Below, in pieces: positions 22,921 to 33,671 of a stretch of 64,000 bases of DNA; the first letter of the stretch is position 1; each line of letters starts with the position of its first letter. The notes below the pieces were generated by a model, which was not told the DNA's origin, did no database searches, and saw nothing but the letters and a program-made list of their open reading frames with translations. Source of the DNA: Takakia lepidozioides (taxonomy: Eukaryota > Streptophyta > Takakiopsida > Takakiales > Takakiaceae). Made by a program: the position numbers and the translations under genes. Location of the stretch: positions 56,835,053 to 56,899,052 of the forward strand of contig CM060732.1 of the NCBI GenBank assembly GCA_030704615.1. The letters run 5' to 3'.

Positions 22921-24916
22921 ATGACCGAACTCAATCTGGGAACGCAAAACCATATCATAGATCTTACAGAAGAGTCTGAGGAAGCAATTGCCGGTGGGTC
23001 TTCCATACATGTTCTTGATGTTTCCCAAGTCCATGGAGATCCGAACACCCAGCCGGCTGTCCACCAGACTGACCAGCACACTGAACAGTGGACACATGGA
23101 AGGACTGCCGAGCAACCTGTGGCGGGGCAGCATATTGTCTTCATTGATGAGCAGACTGAACCGCAGACTAACCAGCAGACTGCACAGGTCACAGATGGAA
23201 GGACTGACCAGGATGGCTCGGAGCGGCAGACTGCACAGCTCAGCTCTGACTGCACAGTTCAGACTGCACGACTTGACCAGCACACTGCACACTTCACAAA
23301 GGGAAGGACTGACGACCAACCTACCACCGAGCACATTGCCCACATTGAGGAAGAGACTGAACCGCATAGTTGCCAGCAGTGTAAACAAACCTGCTGACCA
23401 GCCTCTGTTGCGAAATAGGGCGGCAGCGCTGCATTTGTCTGCTCTATCCAGCCCGCCTACAGCTATCCCTGCTTCCCAGGGGAGAGGCAAAGCCAAGAAG
23501 TGGACTGTCGTGGACCGTCATGGACCATGCTGAGGAGGTCGAGGATGGGTCCGAGTACCAAGAGACCGGCGAAGAAAAAGTCTGGCGTCTTTATGAACAA
23601 AAACCGCAAGCTGGCCTTGGACATGGACAAAGATGTGGGTCGTTTCTTAGAGCAGCATAGGTGAGTACTGTGCTCAGTCTCCTCGTCTGTCTTTGTCGTT
23701 AAGTGTTTTGCGCTCTGTTGTGGTCAGTCTGCACGTTGGTCAGTCTGCTGCTGGTTTCATCATCGTCTGTTGTGGTTAGTCTTGTCAGTCTGATGAATTG
23801 TTCAGCCTGTAGAGTGTTTGGTACCATGTTGACGTCAGTCTATTCAGTACATGAGGCTTCCCGAAGGATGGTCTGCTCTGTGCAAGATGGGTGCTCGGTT
23901 TGGCAAAGCACATGCTCTGCACGTGAAGGCGGGTAATTCCATGCTGATGTTTTTTGAAGGGGACCCACGGTTTGAATGCGGACTGTCGCCGGATGACATA
24001 AAGGCACTCCAGAAGGTTGAGTCGGAGTGCACATATAGACTCCTGGAGCTATGGTGTCGATTATATGAGAAGTCGGTTGAGGCTGCGTTCACCAACACTA
24101 TTGTTGTTCTTCCAACGTCGACGTGGACGGAGTTGAAGTCATTGGGGGTGGGGGCAACATGAAAGCCTTCTGGAGGTCTTGAAAGGTTGCCTCAGCACTG
24201 AACGACTGGGCAAGGATTTGAAAGAGTGCGATTTCATTTTGGTGCCAATTGGGGACGAGTAAGAACTCTTCCGAGTCTGCTGAGACTGTCTCATGAGTCA
24301 TAGTCTGGTTTCGCAGTGTCGTCTTAACTCTGAGCGATTAAGTTGACCTCTGTATTTGTGCAGTGGACTGGGTTTGAAGATTGAGTCTGCTGAGTGCTGA
24401 GTCTGCTGAGTGGTCGGTCTGCTGAGTGTCAGTCTGCTGAGTCTGCCCATCATGATTGTGCAATGACACCATGTTGTTTGATACCATTGCAGGGGGCACT
24501 GGAGGGTTTGTATCATCGACCTCCGCAAGGGCTGTTACACTCACCTGAACTCTATCAGGGACTCGCATAAATGTCCTTTTGTTCTAGGGTGGATTCGGAA
24601 GCTTCATGCTGAGTGCTTAGGGTACTCGATGGACTCACCAGAGTGGCATGAGATTGTCCAAGCATTTCAGTTCCACGCGCCTGATGTGCCCCAGCAACCA
24701 TTCAGCTGGGAGTGTGGCTTTTACGTCATGTCATTCATTCAAGTGTTTTGTGAGTGGGTAAAAGTCAGAGCAAATGTCTCCAAGAATGCAAAGCCAGAGA
24801 GAGGAACACCTTTCACGAAGGACTGGTTTACTTTCAAGTTTGCACTTGGGCAGCGAATGCAGTGCGCCCAGTATATCGTGCGGGGGTTGGACAATGTAGA
24901 GAAACTGCTCTCATGA
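22921..24916 (+). pseudogene. Ulp1-like (C48) SUMO-protease-type peptidase with SUMO-interacting motif
   Basis: ATG at 22921 opens MTELNLGTQNHIIDLTEESE; IIDLTEESEE (22954-22983) is a canonical SUMO-interacting motif. A Gln/Thr-rich stretch follows (HQTDQHTEQ..., QTNQQTAQVT...), encoded by CAGACTG-type repeats, then a basic block STKRPAKKKSG ending at donor 23660. The peptidase is in exons 23848-24258 and 24493-24916. They join as VPIGDE|GHWRVCIIDL (catalytic His at 24497-24499), HLNSIRDS, VPQQPFSWECGFYVMSFI (Gln and catalytic Cys, 24713-24715) and end at TGA 24916. The triad Asp position reads Asn. Frame breaks lie near 23390 and in the G-run at 24150-24160. ULP-like genes are known cargo of Kaonashi-type MULEs; a MULE transposase converges on this gene from 25.6-28.9 kb. 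Confidence 0.75.
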
Positions 24917-25614
24917 GTATGATGTACTTGTCCTGTGAAGTCTATGTACCGAAATAAAAATTGCGAGTCTTTTCGCTTACTATTCCAGTGGTGATGAGCA
25001 CTTTTGTGTACTGTGGGTACTGGCATGTTTTGTAATGTTGTCACTAAACTCAATGGACACAATGGTGTCAATTTTTCCATGCACTATGCACCCGAGTCTG
25101 CTGAGCTTGAATGTGCGAGCAGTACGCTGCCGAGGCTAGGACTGGTGGGTCTGGTACCTAGTCTGGTAGGCACCATGTCTATGAGTCCGCTGGGACGCTG
25201 GATTGGCATGAGTCGTTAGGGAGGTAGTCCACTGGAGCCTGTCCATTTTGAGTCTGCTGTTGTGGATGAGTCTGCTTGAGACTTAGTTTGTCCAGTAGTC
25301 TGGTGGAAGAGTTGCAGGGATGAGGTGGAAGTGTGGTGAGCAGACTTTTGGAGTGGGCAGCAGACTGACCAGCAGACTGGCTTACTGGCGCTCGCAGTCT
25401 GTTGACTGTGACTCTGTTGGGAGACTGCGTGAGTCCGTTGGGAGACTATGCTTGGGAGACTGTGTGGGAGTCCGTTGGGAGACTGTGCATTAGTCCATTG
25501 CGGACTTGTATTTCAGAAAGGGACAATGCTACCAGAGGAATTGCAGACTTATATTGTCTTCTCCGTGACACCTACACGACGTGAAACCTTGTCTCTTTTC
25601 GAGGCATTGCAGAC
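24917..25614. other. Spacer between convergent Ulp1-like and transposase genes
   Basis: Noncoding. Holds many GAGTCTGCTG/GGGAGACTG motif copies (about 25090-25500) and the first unit of a 66-bp tandem duplication. Probably contains both 3' UTRs. Confidence 0.6.
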
Positions 25615-25672
25615 TTATATTGTCTTCTTCGTGACATCTACACGACCTGAAACCTTGCGAATTTTCGAGTAT
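25541..25672. repeat. 66-bp tandem duplication
   Basis: TTGCAGACTTATATTGTCTT starts at 25541 and again at 25607. The two units match over most of 66 bases and span the 3' end of the MULE transposase gene. Confidence 0.85.
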
Positions 25673-28600
25673 ATATGTGTTGCAGGTGCAGGTGCAGACA
25701 CCCTCTTGCTGGTTCTCCACAAAACCCTAGGCCGGGTTTTCCAGGCCTCCACGAAATCTCGTCTCCTTTTCAGAGACATGTTGTTGTTGTGGTTCAGAGG
25801 ACGGAAAGCCTTCGCTGCCGCAGGGTGCAACATTCCAGCCGCACTTTTCGCCAGGATATCAACGAGCTGCCCTCTGCACATATGAAGAGCAGATCGGGCA
25901 TGTGCCTCCAGGTATTTGTCATCACCTACAATGCGAAGTATGTCCGCGAATTCTTGTTCCATTGAGGCTGAGACCTCCAGAGGTGCCTCGTCGTAGGGGA
26001 AGTCATCCAGAGGATGTCTTTCCATGAACTGATTGGATTCGTCGTTGCCGCCGGCACCATTGCCCAAGAGCAAGTTAGGTAATCCTCCATGAATGGTTCC
26101 CAGCGCCGTGCCACAAGCGCGCACAAGGAGGCCATCCTGCAGGTCAGGGTGAAGCATCTTCAGGACACGGACCCGATGCTTGCATAAGTTTCCCTTCATT
26201 GCCTATGGGCACGTGCAACAACCCCAATCGCAATCAAGATTGTAAACAATGTATGTTGTGCTGGGGTGGTTGCTGCTGAGAACATAGGCTGGTTCATCAG
26301 GACCCAAGGGAAGAGTAACACTCTCAGCAGGAATGTCTCGTGCCGCAAGTATAGAACTGGATATGTACTTTTCGTGTTTGTCATTTCTTATGAACCCGTG
26401 GGTCTTCAAATGGATTGCGTACCAGTAGTGTGTTAGCACACGGCCAGTGAGTTCCCATATAAGCCAGTCCACTCTACGACCACTCATCTTGCCTTTCCCC
26501 ATGGCAAGTCTTGCCTTCAGATTTACATGGTATGCCTCAATGCTTGCGTTTGTGTCTTGGCTCGCATGAGGGACATGGCGGGCTGCTGTACACCACATTG
26601 CTATTTTGGGCTTCCAGTACTGTTCGATATAGTCAAGAAATTCATGTCCTTTCGGGTATTTTGACCTCATACGACGGATTCTCCTTGCCACCCACCGAAG
26701 CGTTTTTTTCTCGTTGCGTGGTCCTCCTCTACAGTACATGAGGTCTCCCATATCCTTCAACAAGTTTACAACGGTCACCGGATCCTTCGTTTTCTTGCAT
26801 GATTGCTTCACCCATGCCTTGCGGACATGCCAAAGGCAGAGGAAAATGAGTACTCCTTCAAAAACAATTCTACACAACACACATGGTACACATTAGAGTC
26901 TTAGGATCGGACTGCAATGGTGGACTGCCGGAGTGGACTGTAATAACGACGTGTATCAGCGGGCAGAGCCACTGGACTCGCCCAGTGGACAGTACAATGC
27001 CATGACGTCGATGTGCTGGAATAACCCCATTGGACTACCCAGTGGACTTCCCCATTGGACTTCCCCTAGCTAGGACTGGGGCAGCGAACTGCATTAGCGG
27101 ACTGCCGAGCGGACTTGCCGGGGACTGCCAGCGGACTTGCCAGCGGACTGATGAGCGGACTTGACAGCGGACTACCAGTGGATTTGCCCAGCGAACTGCC
27201 ATCGGATTTCGCCACAGGAGTCTGCCAGTGGACTGTAGCAATGGACTGCTGCAGTGGACCTCGACAATGGACCGGTGTTGTGGACCAACAGACTTACCGA
27301 ATAGCGTTGATTTCCACTTCGGCATCGTCCACAATGAAGGCATTGGGTCGCCAGCTCGGCAAATCTGCGAGGAGTGAATCGTGCAAGGCTCTCATCCACG
27401 GAACCAGGTCTCTTGTCCGATTCCTTGCGGATAGGATATAGACAACTGGTATACCGTTCAACCACTCGTCGAAGACCATCAACGTGTACAATGGGAACTG
27501 TTGGAATGCACAATGTAAGGTGGTCAGAGCATGCAAATTCTGCTCAGTTCTGCACGAGAAGACTTCATAAGAGTGATGAGGTCTGTAGCGGTTCACAATG
27601 GGTCTGCCTCTCGGTCTTCCGCAACGTACACAACCCTAAACATACAGAAAGGGTCAGCACACCAAATATTATGTGAATGTTGCATGGTACTATGCTATCA
27701 TGCTCGTATAAGTCCATGGAATCGTTCGAATAGTACCTTGTCATAATTTGTCCCAAAGGTTGCATCACATGCAACGATACGGTCATATCCTAGTTCCAGC
27801 ATTCGTCGTTTCTGCCACGGAGTCTGTATGCCAATAGTGAATGTCAAATCTCCATCAAAATGCTCGAATATTGGCTCTAATTTCTCCTCTTGATAGAAAA
27901 AAATGGACGCAGGATTCTGGTCTCTCTACATGCACACACTCTCTGCATCATCGGCGTGTTTTTTGAAGGTTTGCCACGCACGTTTCTCGGCAAGGTTGCG
28001 AACATCTTGCTCCAACAAGAAATCATCGCGGGTCCATGCATCGCCCAAGCCGGTGTTGTTCATCACGTGCTCTTTATGCTCCATCATGATTTGGGCGACC
28101 GACAGGCCTCGGCACAAACACTCGACGACCCAGGCTTTCAATTCCTCGCTAATGTGTGGTGCATAGGCGTGGCGGGTGTTCCTGAACTCTGTGGACTTCC
28201 CATGCGAGGGTTTCCCTTGCGCATCTGTATGCTCCATGTTGTTGTAGTACGTGAGGACACAGATGTCAGGGGCGAGATAGCATTGTTGGACCTTGAAAGA
28301 GCATTGGCAACCACGTTTGTAAGACTCTCCATACTCCGACTTCTTTCTCCTTGGGCCTTTATGAGGGCAAGATGCTCCAGCACCCACAAGAGGTCCTCCA
28401 CGCTTTTGTTTTGGATCCTCCACTATTGCCTTGTTGGTGCGCTTGTCATCAGGACCGTAGCAGCATTGATACCTGGACAGAAAATTCTAAAATCGATATC
28501 CAACGACTTGAAGAAGCATAAAATCAGAGAACTCGTGAAACAAAAAATGGCAACAGACATGTAATGAAACGTCAAAATGACTGAGGATGGTGCACACATA

Positions 28601-28920
28601 ATACTGGATAGAAATGTGTTGGCTCTGGGTGCTTTTCGAGAGCCGGGTTCCACTTTAGAATGGACATTCACCCAAAACTGAGTGGGGTAGTTCTCCAAAC
28701 TCTCCTCTCCCAGGACAAAGTCACCAACTCTATCCCAAGGTATGCAGTCCTTTTCAACATTCACTCGCACACCCATAAACCCATATTGCGTCTCACTCTT
28801 CCAATTGAGATCCTTCCTATTGAAGGGTCCTGGTTTTGTTGTTTGCAAACATTGTCGAAGAGGCCGTATAAGCGGGCTTTCCGTGATCAGTATATCATCG
28901 GGTTTTGCTTCCACGTCCAT
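25615..28920 (-). pseudogene. MULE (Mutator-like) transposase with zinc-binding N-region and SWIM C-region
   Basis: ATG at 28920 starts MDVEAKPDDILITESP. Exon 2 runs 28472-27737, exon 3 27635-27298, exon 4 from 26869. Exon 2 has a C/H-rich region (CCYGPDDKR..., CPHKGPRRKKS, CQCSFK) and FTIGIQTPWQKRRMLELGYD, then the first catalytic Asp in ACDATFGTN (27766-27764). Exon 3 has FPLYTLMVFDEWLNGIPVVY and the second Asp in FIVDDAEVE. Exon 4 has CLWHVRKAWVKQ, the Glu in NASIEAYH (26538-26536) and the SWIM motif CCTCP...MKGNLCKH. So the full DDE set is present. Two in-frame TAG codons (27926-27928 and 26203-26205) stand where MULEs usually have Trp. Intron 3 is packed with GGACTG motifs. Moves the element by cut-and-paste when intact. 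Confidence 0.85.
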
Positions 28921-29064
28921 GCCCTATACAGTACAAAGGACACGCTTTTGAACATGCAAGAAACGCGCCGGAGTACAGGACACGATCGACAACGTGCCAG
29001 GAGAACAGTGCGCACGTTCGCGGCTGCTGGCAAGTGGCAGGCGGCAGGGATGCAGGTTTGAATT

Positions 29065-29468
29065 GCAGCCCTAAAAATGGAGGGCTCGGATGGGTTATGG
29101 GAATGGACGGTGGCGATCATGCGCCGTCAGCGGATTGGATGGCAGGGGACTGGCGGACTGGCAGACTGCTGGGCAGCGGACTGGCCAGCAGCGGACTGGC
29201 GGGCAGACTGGCGGACTAGCAGACAGCTGGGCAGCCGACTGGCCAGCAGCGGACTGGCAGACTGGAGGGCAGCGGACTCATGGCCGGGGGACTGGCCGCG
29301 CGGCGGACGGGGGCGCGGGCGCGGTTGCTGCAGCCGCGCCCGCGGCTAGGCGACCGCGCGCAGCGGCGGGCGGGGCGGGCGGGGTGCTGGGGAGCCGGGC
29401 GTCCGTGCGCGGGGCCCACCGGCCACATCGCACGTGCCCATTGAAGACCCTATTATCTTAAAATGAGA
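29065..29468. repeat. GC-rich terminal block of the MULE element (copy A)
   Basis: About 400 bases nearly identical, in the same orientation, to 43888-44264. Both start GCAGCCCTAAAAATGGAGGG and end TTATCTTAAAATGAGAG, and outside these limits the sequences are unrelated. Inside are tandem GGACTGG/GCAGACTGG units that differ in number between copies, then a very GC-rich part with a hairpin (GCGGGCGCGG, 9-base loop, CCGCGCCCGC). It lies about 145 bases upstream of the transposase ATG, so it is probably the 5' terminal and promoter region. An inverted partner was not found in the window. Confidence 0.8.
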
Positions 29469-30000
29469 GGCGAGAAAAAGTCTGTTGAATTTCAGTAATT
29501 GCATGGAGACGGTGGTGATCATTGTTATATTTGATATTCGCTATTTTCCATGCACACTTCTTTGGCCGAATGAAATTGTACGGATGGGAAGACAGGATCT
29601 CCTGAGGTGCATGAGGTCGCTTCAGCGAGACACTTGGAGCTCTCTTCCAACCCAACTTACAGATGCAAACTGCAACGGAGTTGAAAAGAAGAAACTATCC
29701 TCAGGTTCCCTCAAAGAAGAATTGAGAAACCGACAGGAAGGGCAGGAGCAACAGCGAGAGAACAAAATGCAGAGAAGACAACAAGAAGCCCCCCACTAAA
29801 ACTTAGCACGCTCAAGTCACTTTGCTAATTTGTTACGCATCCTCATCGACTATTATTACCCTCGCCCACTAGTTTTGCTAATCCGCTAATGTGCAGTATA
29901 GGTAAGTTGGTGTTTACACTTTGCATTGCACTGCTCAGAAATTTGTGAAGGTAATTTTGATACAAGGTTACTTATTTATTGTTGTTGTGACTACCTGCGC
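29469..30000. other. No recognisable gene
   Basis: No domain, RNA gene or strong repeat recognised; lies between the MULE end and the next retroelement debris. Confidence 0.4.
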
Positions 30001-31090
30001 ATCAGTGTCAAAAATCGCTAATAAGCCCTCATGTGCCTTCCCCATGGGGTAGCTCCTGTGCCTCTCCTTTGCTTCTAATACCTCCTCAGATAACATCTTT
30101 CTTATTGAAAAAATTACGAAAAATAAATGGATGAATTTCAGGTTTATTATGGATGAAAGTATATTTCACTATTCGCAAAGAGGAGCCATATGTGTCTAAG
30201 TTAGCCACTTGTTCAGTGACAATCTTCAAAAAATCGGCAGAGGAGCTAGACAACATAGTTCACGGCGATACCAAATGCTATAGAAAGGGGATTTTTGCTA
30301 TAAAACTCACAATTAAGGAGGTACAACGATCTTTGCCCATTATGCCCGATTCATCCGATACCAACGATGATATCGCCTAGTTTGGTTGTCCATCCACCTT
30401 CCACTATCGTGGACTCTATCGACCTGGATCCTGTCATCTCAGTTGCGATACCCCAATCCAGAACGGAGCCAGTCCAGCGGAGAAATAAAGGGAAGTAAAC
30501 TGGTCCGAAAATGGGCAATGACAAGATAGGACACCCCAAGGGGTCTCGACGGAGAAGGGTCATGGCACTGACTAAGGGCTTGGTTCATTATGATATACTT
30601 AAAGACCTGGACACGTTGCAACCTGCTATTTCTTTGCGGCAGCTGTTGGCTATCGCACCTCAATGCCGGGCTTCTTTGCAGTCATCTCTAGTGCGGAAAC
30701 AGGCAACAAATAACGACGTCCATGAAGTGAGTATATCCTCACTCAATCCGGATCCAGGTGCCCCCGTCCTAGATGTGACAATAGATGGCGTTGTTATTAT
30801 TTTGGGGGGGGGTTAAAAGGGGACAGAGGCCCCAATTTATTGGCTCGTTTTTATTCTAAAGAGAAGACTACGCATCTGTGTCAAAAATCGCTAAGCCCAT
30901 GTTTACCCAAGCATCACCTCCTCTCCTTTGCTGGAAACTCGTTCATGATGTGGCTTCTCCAAGTAATACCTCTCTTAGGTTATATCTTTGGTATTGAACA
31001 ACTTATGCGAAATAAATGGATGAACTTTCAAGTTTATTATGGATGAAAGTAGATTTCATTATTCACAAAGAGGAGCCATATGCGACTAGC
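30001..31090 (+). mobile_element. Ty3-like gag/protease fragment between two direct repeats
   Basis: About 30010-30200 and 30868-31090 are diverged direct repeats sharing GTCAAAAATCGCTAA, AAATAAATGGATGAA and TTTATTATGGATGAAAGTA. Between them a plus-strand frame reads VHYDILKDLDTLQPAISLRQ, LLAIAPQCRASLQSSLVRK and PGAPVLDVTIDGVVIILGGG. This resembles the gag-protease linker and the beginning of the aspartic protease of plant Ty3/gypsy elements. No reverse transcriptase follows. The repeats may be shortened LTRs or a local duplication. Confidence 0.5.
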
Positions 31091-31096
31091 CGCTTG

Positions 31097-31845
31097 TTAA
31101 GAGAGGAGAGGGAAAAATAACCTATAAGAACCATAAAGGACAACAAGCAAAGGGGCAGCCACCTGAGATCCACCCGATCCCGAAAAGCCAGACATGGCCA
31201 GCAACCGAAGAACTAGTATAAGGGGCAGATCCCTTAATAGCAAACAACAGAGCCTGTAGAAGAATTCATTTGTAGGTGCAACAGAAACTAAAACATGAGC
31301 CCAAGCCACCGTACGCTTGCTCCTCAACATTTTCAAAATTGAGATATGCATTGAGCCCGGGGCCGCGGTCCTTCTTATGACGCCAATTGATATCGTCGTC
31401 TTCCCCTTGAGTAGGCAGGGACCACATCTCAAGTGATCTGCCAACAACTAGGGAGATCTCGGATCCAGCACGTGCCTCCTTCAACAAACCCATATTAATA
31501 GATGATTTGTCTCCAGCCCCACAGCAGTCGAATTGAGAAATGAGAGATGGTTGTTTGTCTTCAGAGCATCTGCATAGAGCTAATTTCTGCACCCCCCACG
31601 CTTTCACACCCTCTATATTAGTAAATCGTTGTAGATACGTTGAAGAGTTGCTAGTGCAGGTAGCAAAATGACATTGGAAAAAACAATGTTCAATGGATTT
31701 TTTATATCTATCATCACATAAAGCACAAAGAGATGGAGGGTCACGGTATTGCCCCATGGGGAGGATCTTATGACATAGCCTCCATAAGAAACTCACAATC
31801 TTAGATGCTTTGATGCAAGAGAGCCAGACTTCCTTCCACAAGTCT
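31097..31845 (-). pseudogene. LINE zf-RVT fragment
   Basis: The minus strand encodes WKEVWLSCIKASKIVSFLW, RLCHKILPMGQYRDPPSLC, ALCDDRYKKSIEHCFFQCH: the zinc-binding region at the end of plant LINE ORF2 (C-x2-C and H-C spacing visible). The LINE's reverse transcriptase is absent upstream, and the start abuts Copia debris. A second LINE, separate from the one at 14-20 kb. Confidence 0.8.
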
Positions 31846-32677
31846 TTCTAGGCAAAACTGGAATGAAAATTTGGCCATTCACGCAGCCACTTGTTCCTCT
31901 GAGAGGAACTATCCAAAAGGAGCGAGTAACTGTGAGAGCTCATCAGATTATCATTGATTCCGTTTGTAGTCATCATGGCAAAAATCATCTTTTAATTGAT
32001 TCAATGTTGGTCTTTGTTGTCATTAGCATTGTATGCCATACAACCTCACACATGTGTAAGTCGATTTAGCATTGATAACAAACAGCCCAAGAATGTATCT
32101 GTTAATTGTTTGTTGGAGCATTAGTGAAGGTGATAAATAGATGCACTCTCAAAAATATTGGATGGCGTTAACTTCTCATGGATGAAGTGATAACGAATGT
32201 CAATATGCTTCGTGTGAGTATGATCAATTGGATTCTTAATCGAGTGCAGCCTTCATTGTTAGCAAACAATGTAGCGGGTGCAACTTGGGGAAAACCAATT
32301 CCGTATATGAAACTTCGCAGCTATATTGCATGTTTAGTAGAGTTGATTGCAACAATGTACTCAACCTCTTTGCTCAATAGAGCAACCGTTAATTGTTTGC
32401 CACTATTCCAACTAATTGCGCCTAAGATGGATCATTTGTCATCCATGTTGCGGCTTCTCCATGTGGCCTACCCAGTCTACATCAGTATATCCTTATATTT
32501 GAAGCTAGAAAACTCAAGTGTAGGCTAAAAGCCAGTTTGAGCTCTTGCATGCAGTCTGGCAGCTTCTCTAGAACAGATAAGTTTGCCAACATCTTCAGTG
32601 ACTCATTTTTGTACGCACCTTGAAGGTTCATTTCTGGAAGGTCAATAAGGCCTCGAACCTTCCCACCTGAAGAAAGA

Positions 32678-33100
32678 TCATTTTGTCACCACTTGCTCAA
32701 TAGCGGTGCTAAACATGTGAGCAACACTATTCCGATCACTTTTGCAAAAGTAGGTCACATATTGAATCAATTCTTGACGAAGGTCATGCGCCGCTTTATT
32801 GCGATCTTCATCCTCTTTTCCCAGAGTGGTCAGACACCTCCGAGTTAGGTCATCAATATATGAGAGTTCAGCTTGAGATAAACCGTAACTGAACCACCCC
32901 GCTTCCCAAACAGATCTATCATCTGTCAAACCTTGCCTATGATGGTACTCTCACAGCAGCGTATTATATGACATGTGCTCCATATCCTTGGCAAATACAG
33001 GAAGATAACTTGTGATGCCATCATTAAGACTTCTGTACTGTGCCTCGGAGCGGTGCATGAGAAAGGTGAGTCTCATGAGGAGAGACCCTGTGAGAATGTA
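32678..33100 (-). pseudogene. Unidentified coding segment inside the Copia element
   Basis: A single minus-strand frame of about 140 codons, interrupted by one TGA (32953-32951), reads SEAQYRSLNDGITSYLPVFA, then SVWEAGWFSYGLSQAELSYI, LTTLGKEDEDRNKAAHDL, SDRNSVAHMFSTAIEQVV. It has no resemblance to Copia RT or RNase H, which lie on either side. Function unknown; possibly a second captured gene fragment. Confidence 0.35.
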
Positions 33101-33375
33101 GCTTAATGGTTGTAGCATTTTCTTTAAGGTCGGTGCATAAGTCATCACATATGATGATTAGGTCATCTACATATACAGCTATAATGATTACAAGTTTTTC
33201 CTGAAGTGTGAAAACACAAGGATCTGAGGTGCTTTGCTTGAAACCTTCGTACTTTGTCAATTTAAAGTACCAAACTTTGGACCCTTGTTTAAGCCCCTAT
33301 AATGCCTTTTTTAACAAGCAAAACTGATCATCTTTACCTTCAACTATGAAATCTAATGGTTGCTTTATCAAATTT

Positions 33376-33671
33376 GACGCCGAAACCCTCGCCATGAGGT
33401 CGCACCATGATGTCCGGGTCCCGCACATCCCCGTGGACAGACCCTGCATTCGGTAAATCGAACACACGTAACCTGTGAACCTTTTCCAATGCCTCTCTCA
33501 CAGCCAATGAGCTCTTCTCTTGATCTCGCGTTGTTCCAACGATACGAGTGTTTTGCCATGGAAACCCCAAATATTCCATTGCAATCATTTTGAAACCCCC
33601 TGGTAGTTCCTTTACATCCAGTAATTCTGGTGCAAAGCCTACGCTGTACCACGCTTGGTGCACCTAGAAAA
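33376..33671 (-). pseudogene. Kinase-like gene fragment inserted in Copia RT, flanked by 9-bp repeats
   Basis: The insert splits the Copia frame between HMEEE and QPLDF. It is bounded by ATCAAATTT at 33367-33375 and again at 33672-33680. It holds one uninterrupted minus-strand frame of about 98 codons: WYSVGFAPELLDVKELPGG, FKMIAMEYL, SLAVREALEKVHRL, then VHGDVRDPDIMVRPHGEG and GVKF. HGDxRxxNIMV-type text followed by VKxxDFD is the catalytic loop of a kinase family common in fungal and some plant genomes; here Asp replaces the usual Asn and the DFD motif is cut off. No inverted repeats are seen at the insert ends. It looks like a captured fragment with a 9-bp target duplication. Confidence 0.6.

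Noticed and set aside
29090-29461. Long GC-rich frame rich in Trp/Thr/Ala
   Set aside because: It is the reading of tandem GGACTGG units and the GC-rich block; several frames on both strands are open, and the region is upstream of the transposase start.
29065-29468. GC-rich block as ribosomal RNA or spacer
   Set aside because: No rRNA core sequence; present twice next to element genes with simple tandem units.
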